Below are positions 58,521 to 64,000 of a DNA stretch of 64,000 bases, in pieces. The stretch is taken from NCBI RefSeq assembly GCF_000745775.1, contig NZ_KN050752.1, positions 295,074 through 359,073 of the forward strand, written 5' to 3'. The stretch comes from Flavobacterium sp. ASV13. GTDB taxonomy: Bacteria > Bacteroidota > Bacteroidia > Flavobacteriales > Flavobacteriaceae. Position numbers and translations under genes: made by a program. The first letter of the stretch is position 1. Each line of letters opens with the position of its first letter. The notes beneath the pieces are model-generated. The model was not told where the DNA came from. It ran no database searches and saw only the letters and a program-made list of their open reading frames with translations.

Positions 58521-60422
58521 TTATAGCGTTTCGTTCAGCCATTTAAAAAATTCGCCTTGCCAAACTTGTGCATTTTGCGGATGTAAAACCCAGTGGTTTT
58601 CATCTGGAAAATAAACAAAACGACTTTTTAATCCTCTTAATTGAGCTGCCTGAAAAGCTTCTTGCCCTTGCCCGATTGGCACACGGAAATCTTTTCCTCC
58701 TTGGAAAATCAAGATTGGTCTGTTCCAGTTTTGCACTAAAGTTGCCGGATTGAAAGTTGTATATGATTTTTGAGCCACAGCATTATCTTTTTCCCAATAT
58801 GCTCCGCCAAAATCCCAATTGTTAAAGAAAACTTCTTCAGTAGTTCCTAACATTGAAACAGTATTGAAAACCCCATCATGAGCGATGAAAGTTTTGAAAC
58901 GGTTGTTGTGGATTCCCGCTAAATAAAATACCGAATATCCTCCGTAACTTGCACCAACACATCCTAAACGGCTTTTGTCAACATAATTTTCTTTAGCAAC
59001 ATCGTCAATTGCAGAAAGATAATCGTCCATAACTTGTCCGCCCCAATCTTTACTGATTTGTTCGTTCCATGTTACACCATGTCCTGGCATTCCGCGACGA
59101 TTTGGTGCAACTACTACATAACCTTTAGCAGCCATTAAAGAAAAATTCCATCGGAAAGAATACGATTGTGTCAACGCACTTTGTGGTCCGCCTTGGCAAA
59201 ATAATAAAGTTGGATATTTTTTTGTAGCATCAAAATTTGGAGGTAAAATTACCCAAACCAACATTTTTTTGCCGTCAGTTGTAGTAACATAACGTTTTTC
59301 TGTTTTGCTCAGCGTTAATGTTTTGTAAGTATCTGTGTTTACATTTGAAATTTGTTTCCAAGTGTTTTTCTTCAAATTATAAGAATAAATTTCAGCTGCA
59401 TGATTCATGTCAGTTCTTGTAACAATGATATCATCGCCCGCAAAGCCAACTAAGTCAGCCACATCAAAATCTCCGTTTGTAATTTGACGAACGTTAATTG
59501 CCATTTTAGTCAAACCAGGAAAATTAACTGTAAAAAGCTGTTTTGTACCATCAACCGGAGCAACAAAAAACACATTTTTTCCGTCTTTGCTCCAAATAAA
59601 TTGATCTACAGTTCCGTCCCAATTTGCCGTTAAATTAGTTTTGATTCCTTTAAATTCAACAATAATGTCGTTTTTATCCGCTTCATAACCGTCACGTTTC
59701 ATTTGCAGCCAAGTCAGATTTCCTGTCGGAGAAAATTGCGGAGCAGTGTCGTAACCAAGATTGTCTTCGGTTCTGTTGATTGTTTTTTGAGTTTCTAAAT
59801 TGTACTCATAAATGTTTGTGTTTGTCGAAACAGCATAAGCAGTTCCTGCTTTTTTCTTGCATACATACAAAATGCTTTTTCCATCAGGAGACCAAATATA
59901 ATCTTCGTCGCCACCAAAAGGTTTTTGAGGAGAATCAAAAGTTTCGCCTTTTAAAATATCGATTCCGACAGCGCCATCTTTATTCTCTTTATAAAAAACA
60001 TGGTTGAATTTGCCTTCGTTCCAGGTATCCCAGTGGCGGTAATCCAAACCATCATAAATTTGAGCATCAGATTTGTCAAGATTTGGATAAAAATCTTTTC
60101 CTAAAACCTTATCAATTTTTACTTCTTCATTGTAAACCAAAAATTTTCCGTCAGGCGAAACATTTTTATCTTTTAAAACATCTTTTGTGTCTTTGATTTC
60201 AGTAGCATTACCTCCATTAACTGGAATAATATACAATTTTGAAGTTGATTTGTTTTCTGCTACAGAAGGTGTAGAAACTTTAAAAACAATATTTTTTTCA
60301 TCTTTTGAAAGTCCAAGTGCAGTAACTCGTCCTAATTTCCATAACAATTCCGGAGACATTACATTTTGTCCGATAGCATTTAAACTCATCATTATTAAGG
60401 TTGTGAATAAAACTTTTTTCAT
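58521..60422 (-). CDS. Secreted S9-family prolyl-oligopeptidase-type peptidase
   Basis: 633 residues, signal peptide (MKKVLFTTLIMMSLNAIGQ). N-terminal WD40/beta-propeller-like part (about 25-370, repeated SPDGKSILY-type blades) and C-terminal alpha/beta hydrolase with nucleophile Ser492 (GASYGGYS), Asp in GGKDFRVP and His in DENHWVLHP. Resembles acylaminoacyl/dipeptidyl peptidases; acts in the periplasm on short peptides. Monocistronic. Confidence 0.92.
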   Translation of the reverse strand: MKKVLFTTLIMMSLNAIGQNVMSPELLWKLGRVTALGLSKDEKNIVFKVSTPSVAENKSTSKLYIIPVNGGNATEIKDTKDVLKDKNVSPDGKFLVYNEEVKIDKVLGKDFYPNLDKSDAQIYDGLDYRHWDTWNEGKFNHVFYKENKDGAVGIDILKGETFDSPQKPFGGDEDYIWSPDGKSILYVCKKKAGTAYAVSTNTNIYEYNLETQKTINRTEDNLGYDTAPQFSPTGNLTWLQMKRDGYEADKNDIIVEFKGIKTNLTANWDGTVDQFIWSKDGKNVFFVAPVDGTKQLFTVNFPGLTKMAINVRQITNGDFDVADLVGFAGDDIIVTRTDMNHAAEIYSYNLKKNTWKQISNVNTDTYKTLTLSKTEKRYVTTTDGKKMLVWVILPPNFDATKKYPTLLFCQGGPQSALTQSYSFRWNFSLMAAKGYVVVAPNRRGMPGHGVTWNEQISKDWGGQVMDDYLSAIDDVAKENYVDKSRLGCVGASYGGYSVFYLAGIHNNRFKTFIAHDGVFNTVSMLGTTEEVFFNNWDFGGAYWEKDNAVAQKSYTTFNPATLVQNWNRPILIFQGGKDFRVPIGQGQEAFQAAQLRGLKSRFVYFPDENHWVLHPQNAQVWQGEFFKWLNETL

Positions 60423-60527
60423 AATAAAACTTGTAATTTTTGTGCGCTAAAAATACAACATTTAAATTCCATTCTGTGAAAATGAGAATTCCAATTTTCT
60501 GTTAAAGTTTATTGCTTTTAAAGTAAG

Positions 60528-60594
60528 GATGTCATCCTGACCGAAGTCGAAGGGCGCACAGTGCGTAGGCTTTGACTTCGCTCGGCCTGACATC
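60528..60594. repeat. Inverted interspersed repeat
   Basis: GATGTC-ATCCTGACCGAAGTCGAAG on the left and CTTTGACTTCGCTCGGCCTGACATC on the right form two inverted near-copies, with GCGCACAGTGCG in the middle. GC-rich against an AT-rich gap. From memory, TGA-CGAAGTCGAAG-type repeats are widespread in Bacteroidota; here it lies between divergent genes and contains no coding sequence. Confidence 0.65.
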
Positions 60595-60683
60595 GATGTG
60601 TAATGTGAGACTAATTTTTTTAAATGAACTTATATTACTTATATGGTTCAAAAAAATCATTATTTTTATAAAAAAGTCTGAAT

Positions 60684-61796
60684 ATGGAATTGAGTTATTG
60701 GGAACTGAAAAATTGGTTTACAAATATTGATTATACAATTGTAGGCAGCGGAATTGTTGGTTTGCATGCTGCATTGCGCTTACGCGAAAGATTTCCTGCT
60801 GCTAAAATTTTGGTTTTAGAAAGAGGAATGTTGCCGCAAGGCGCTAGTACAAAAAATGCCGGTTTTGCTTGTTTTGGAAGTCTTTCTGAAATTTTAGATG
60901 ATTTAAAAACACATTCTGAGGATGATGTTGTGGCGCTGATTGAAAAACGATGGAAAGGTTTACAAATGCTCCGAAAAAGACTAGGTGATTCAGCAATTGA
61001 TTTTAAACCTCATGGCGGATACGAATTGTTTTTGAAAGACGACGAACTCGGATTTAGTGAATGTATTTCGAAAATTCCGTTTATAAATGAAGTTTTAAAA
61101 CCGCTTTTCAAAGCTGATGTTTTTTCGAAAGAAGTCGATCGTTTTGGATTTGAAAATATTCAGGAATATTTAATTTTTAATCCGTTTGAAGCGCAGATCG
61201 ATACCGGAAATATGATGCAGGAATTGTTGAGACAAGCCGTTGCAGCAGATATTCTAATTTTGAATCAGCAAACCGTGACGGGTTATTCTGATTTAGGAAA
61301 TCAGGTCGAAATTGCATTAAACGATTTTAGTTTTAAAACCCAAAAACTGTTTTTTGCAACAAATGGTTTTGCCGGATCATTGACAAATGGTGCTGTAAAA
61401 CCGGCCAGAGCGCAAGTTTTAATTACAGAACCCATTCACAATTTAGATATAAAAGGAACGTTTCATTTAGATAAAGGATATTATTATTTTAGAAATATCG
61501 GCGATCGGATTTTACTTGGCGGAGGCCGAAACCTTGATTTTGAAGGAGAAACCACAACCGAATTTGGTAACACGAAAATTATCCAAAATAAATTGGAAGA
61601 TTTGCTGAAAAATGTAATTTTACCAAATCAGGATTTTCAGATTGCGCATCGTTGGAGCGGGATTATGGGAATCGGGAACAGTAAGAATCCTGTTGTGTCA
61701 GCACTTTCTGAAAATGTATTCTGCGGAGTGCGTTTAGGCGGAATGGGCGTGGCAATAGGAAGTTTAATAGGAACAGAATTAGCAGATTTAATATAA
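60684..61796 (+). CDS. FAD-dependent oxidoreductase (DAO family)
   Basis: 370 residues. FAD-binding GxGxxG as YTIVGSGIVGLHAALRL (about 18-34), RGMLPQGASTKNAGFACFG typical of D-amino-acid/glycine oxidase relatives, and C-terminal RWSGIMGIGNSKNPVV with GGMGVAIGSLIG. Probably deaminates or oxidises a small amine; the substrate is open. The stop overlaps the ATG of the transglycosylase gene (TAATG), so they are co-translated, without an obvious functional tie. Confidence 0.85.
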   Translation: MELSYWELKNWFTNIDYTIVGSGIVGLHAALRLRERFPAAKILVLERGMLPQGASTKNAGFACFGSLSEILDDLKTHSEDDVVALIEKRWKGLQMLRKRLGDSAIDFKPHGGYELFLKDDELGFSECISKIPFINEVLKPLFKADVFSKEVDRFGFENIQEYLIFNPFEAQIDTGNMMQELLRQAVAADILILNQQTVTGYSDLGNQVEIALNDFSFKTQKLFFATNGFAGSLTNGAVKPARAQVLITEPIHNLDIKGTFHLDKGYYYFRNIGDRILLGGGRNLDFEGETTTEFGNTKIIQNKLEDLLKNVILPNQDFQIAHRWSGIMGIGNSKNPVVSALSENVFCGVRLGGMGVAIGSLIGTELADLI

Positions 61797-62569
61797 TGGC
61801 AGCAACCAAAAAACCAGCACCAAAAAAGCCGGCAACAAGTAAACCAAAACCAGCAGCAAAAAAGAAAACAAATAAAACCTTTGGCGAAAAAGTCAAATGG
61901 TTTTTTATCAAAGCAATGCTGTGGTTTTTTGGATTGTCAATAGGTTCTGTTATCTTTTTTAAATATGTTCCGGTGCCTTTTACTCCTTTAATGATTATTC
62001 GCGCCATCGAAAATAAAATGGCGGGTAAGGAAGTTTATTTCGATCATGACTGGGAACCAATTGAAAAAATTTCGAATAATCTTCAAAAAGCGGTAATCGC
62101 CAGCGAAGACGGAACTTTTTTATCACACAACGGTTTCGATTTTAAAGCACTTCAAAAAGCATATAAAAGCAACGAACGCGGTCGCCGAATCCGAGGCGGA
62201 AGTACCATTTCGCAACAAACGGCCAAAAACGTATTTTTATGGCAAGGAAAAAGTTACCTGCGAAAAGGCTTAGAAGCTTATTTTACTGTTTTGATTGAGA
62301 TCATCTGGGGCAAAGAAAGAATCATGGAAGTTTATTTGAACAGTATAGAAATGGGCGACGGAGTTTATGGCGCTTATGCAGCGACTGAACATTGGTACCG
62401 CCGTGATGCTTCGAGCTTGACACCGATGCAGGCTGCAGGAATTGCCGCAATTCTTCCAAATCCAAGAAAATTCAAGGCAACAGGTTCTTCAAGTTATATT
62501 AATAGACGAAAAGAAAGAATTGTTCGCGAAATGCGCTACGTTGGAAAAATAAATTACGATGGTAAATAA
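61796..62569 (+). CDS. mtgA: Monofunctional peptidoglycan glycosyltransferase
   Basis: 257 residues: a Lys/Pro/Ala-rich cytoplasmic head (about 1-30), one membrane helix (about 42-62), and a GT51 domain with ASEDGTFLSHNGFD (catalytic Glu about 103), GGSTISQQTAKN (about 139-150), KERIMEVYLNSIEMGDGVYGAYAAT and AAILPNP. Polymerises lipid II into glycan strands without a transpeptidase domain. It overlaps the downstream gene by 11 nt. Confidence 0.94.
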   Translation: MAATKKPAPKKPATSKPKPAAKKKTNKTFGEKVKWFFIKAMLWFFGLSIGSVIFFKYVPVPFTPLMIIRAIENKMAGKEVYFDHDWEPIEKISNNLQKAVIASEDGTFLSHNGFDFKALQKAYKSNERGRRIRGGSTISQQTAKNVFLWQGKSYLRKGLEAYFTVLIEIIWGKERIMEVYLNSIEMGDGVYGAYAATEHWYRRDASSLTPMQAAGIAAILPNPRKFKATGSSSYINRRKERIVREMRYVGKINYDGK

Positions 62570-63515
62570 AAACGTTTTTCTGGCGGTTTTTCTGCTCGTA
62601 ACAACTTTGGTTTTCGGACAGGGAAATACAAAAGAATTCGGTTTTATCTCTGATAATGATTTATATACATCGTCTAAAAATGATATGTATTATACCAATG
62701 GTTTAGAGCTTTTTTTTCGTTATTTATCCAAAAACGAAAACGAAAAAATCAATAAAAAAATAACCGAATTTCGTTTAGGGCAATACATTTACAATCCAAG
62801 ATATATCAATCAAACGGCTGTAGATATTAATGATCGTCCTTTTACCGGTTATCTTTTCGCAGAAGTTGGACGCAGTTTTTTCTACCAAAGTGAATCAGCC
62901 CTAAAAACTGATTTTCAATTGGGTTACATGGGGCCAAATGCTTTTGGACGAGAAACTCAGGAAAGTTTTCATCATCTTATTGGTTATAAAAGAGTGTATG
63001 GTTGGGAAAATCAGTTGCATAATGCTCTTGCTGTTCAGGCGCATGCTATGTATTCGAAGAAATTATTTCCGAGTAAACACAATGATTTTATAGATCTTCA
63101 TTTTCAGTCAGAAGCTAATTTGGGAACTATTTTTACAGGCGTTTCAACAGGATTTCTCACCCGAATTGGGTTTAAAAAACTCCAGCCAATTTACGATTCC
63201 AATTTGCATGATGCTTCTGTAAGTTCAGTACCACAATATGAAATCCGTGAATTTTATTTTTATGCCATGCCAAGTGTGAATTATCAGTTTTATGATGCTA
63301 CAATTCAAGGAAGCATGTTCAGCGACACGAGTCCAGTAACTTTCGATTTAGAACCGCTTCGTTTCAACGCCGAGTTTGGTTTGAAATACCGCCATAACAA
63401 ATTCAATATTTCGTATTCTTTTCTTTACCGAGGCCGAGAGTTGAAAGATCCTGGAATTGATACTAATTCGGGGTATTTTTATGGATCGATCAGGTTGGGT
63501 TTTTTATTGAGGTAG
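62559..63515 (+). CDS. LpxR-like lipid A deacylase family protein (DUF2219)
   Basis: 318 residues with signal peptide (about 1-20, ending TLVFG). The mature protein is a predicted outer-membrane barrel; the early SDNDLYTSSKNDMYYTNGLEL motif (with aspartates and asparagines) matches the calcium/active-site region of LpxR, which removes the 3'-acyloxyacyl chain from lipid A. The conserved histidine and serine of the active site cannot be assigned with certainty by eye. The 11-nt overlap with mtgA suggests joint expression of two envelope functions. Confidence 0.82.
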   Translation: MVNKNVFLAVFLLVTTLVFGQGNTKEFGFISDNDLYTSSKNDMYYTNGLELFFRYLSKNENEKINKKITEFRLGQYIYNPRYINQTAVDINDRPFTGYLFAEVGRSFFYQSESALKTDFQLGYMGPNAFGRETQESFHHLIGYKRVYGWENQLHNALAVQAHAMYSKKLFPSKHNDFIDLHFQSEANLGTIFTGVSTGFLTRIGFKKLQPIYDSNLHDASVSSVPQYEIREFYFYAMPSVNYQFYDATIQGSMFSDTSPVTFDLEPLRFNAEFGLKYRHNKFNISYSFLYRGRELKDPGIDTNSGYFYGSIRLGFLLR

Positions 63516-63524
63516 GTTTTTTAA

Positions 63525-63556
63525 TAAAAAAGCCATAACTTTTGTCATGGCTTTTT
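63525..63556 (+). terminator. Terminator after the LpxR-like gene
   Basis: 13-bp stem AAAAAGCCATAAC / GTCATGGCTTTTT (one mismatch), loop TTTT, T-rich end. Confidence 0.8.
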
Positions 63557-63974
63557 GGTATTTATCTATAATGTGAATTTCCTATCTTAATAATTTCGGG
63601 GTACTAATTCAGAAATATTTAAAAATGATACTTAATTCAAAAACAGATACTTATTTTTTTCTTAAAGATTTGAACGTGCTTTGGTCTTCTTTAGAAGAAT
63701 ATTCTACTTAAATTTTTTGCAAAAGTACAAACAACATGTTGATTAATTCTCAATTTAAGGTTAAATTTTTGTTTTTTATTTAAAATAGTAATTTTAAAAA
63801 GCTCTAAAATTGCTTAATAGTTAATTTTAGGGCAAAAAAAGCTTTCAAATTAATACATAAATTGTTTTTTGTAAATAATAAAAAGGTTCTTACTTATTTT
63901 TTAAATAACAGGCTTAACTTTTAGATAATATACAGAAATCAAAAAAGCTTTATTTTTAGAATAAAATTCACCTT
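63557..63974. other. Intergenic gap with an unassigned minus-strand -7 box
   Basis: About 420 nt, AT-rich, no convincing gene. On the minus strand TACTTTTG (63727 down to 63720) is a perfect -7 box, with TTG 23 nt further upstream. No ATG follows it in the next 100 nt, so a small RNA is conceivable. A 28-codon plus-strand frame near 63626 is too short to support. Confidence 0.4.
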
Positions 63975-64000
63975 ATGGATATCAATTGGAATATAATAGG
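63975..64000 (+). CDS. Start of a gene cut by the right edge
   Basis: ATG at 63975 opens MDINWNII and runs off the window. It is preceded by an AT-rich leader with TATTTTTA about 25 nt upstream, close to the -7 consensus. Only eight residues are visible, so nothing can be said of function. Confidence 0.35.

Noticed and set aside
61663-62007. 114-codon minus frame across the oxidoreductase/mtgA junction
   Set aside because: Antisense to two well-supported genes; its Leu/Phe-rich look comes from the Lys/Ala/Pro-rich head of MtgA.
63626-63712. 28-codon plus-strand frame in the right-hand gap
   Set aside because: Too short, no promoter, no recognisable motif; overlaps the minus-strand promoter region.

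Overview
The window is a 64 kb chromosomal piece of a Bacteroidota bacterium, almost certainly Flavobacterium or a close relative. Evidence: low GC; promoters with the Bacteroidota -7 box TAnnTTTG, usually without a Shine-Dalgarno sequence; a SusC/SusD pair; an OmpA protein with thrombospondin type 3 repeats; a 666-residue SdhA with a one-subunit cytochrome b anchor; and the order DUF177-rpmF-fabH-accB-accC. I see no rRNA, prophage, IS transposase or CRISPR array. There is one tRNA (anticodon CAT).

Layout. 1-9.2 kb: two halves of an AddAB-like helicase-nuclease (the first cut by the window edge) separated by kbl and an ompA-like gene, then a small membrane protein with an ABC ATPase. 9.2-15 kb: housekeeping genes (two alpha/beta hydrolases, an AIM24-family protein, ferritin, Xaa-Pro aminopeptidase). 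15-19.7 kb: an accessory-looking stretch with interspersed palindromic repeats, a DUF6881-like/macro-domain pair, two GNAT genes, a membrane LytTR regulator, a TPR protein and two small unknown proteins. 19.7-25.3 kb: HMG-CoA synthase and the sdhCAB operon, with a four-helix-bundle (23S intervening-sequence type) gene inserted between sdhA and sdhB. 25.3-39.3 kb: a catabolic locus with a GH20 hexosaminidase, a DeoR/GlpR regulator and a convergent nine-step cluster of susC, susD, gntP, ridA, PfkB kinase, KDPG aldolase, D-threonine-aldolase-like PLP enzyme and M19 dipeptidase. 39.4-45.8 kb: omega-amidase, lipoproteins and methylmalonyl-CoA epimerase. 45.9-52.2 kb: tRNA, a PID-CTERM-like small protein, ribE, pdxA, DUF177, rpmF, fabH, accB, accC. 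52.4-58.3 kb: six tandem PepSY-like small secreted proteins followed by a sigma-54 response regulator and a hybrid histidine kinase. 58.5-64 kb: S9 peptidase, FAD oxidoreductase, monofunctional transglycosylase and an LpxR-like outer-membrane protein.

The most interesting system is the 25-39 kb locus. PLP dehydratase + RidA + sugar kinase + KDPG aldolase reads as a complete route from a 2-amino-sugar acid (D-glucosaminate) through KDG and KDPG to pyruvate and glyceraldehyde 3-phosphate, with GntP and SusCD for uptake. The same 15-bp palindrome (TGCA-N7-TGCA) sits exactly 19 nt upstream of the -7 box of both susC and the hexosaminidase gene, 11.6 kb apart, which ties amino-sugar release to this pathway. 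The substrate is my inference; the genes and the shared motif are seen directly.

Other points worth attention are the heptamer-repeat-flanked four-helix-bundle insert in the sdh operon, the six-copy PepSY array with ACACT boxes in front of it, and a perfect 23-bp palindrome just upstream of fabH.
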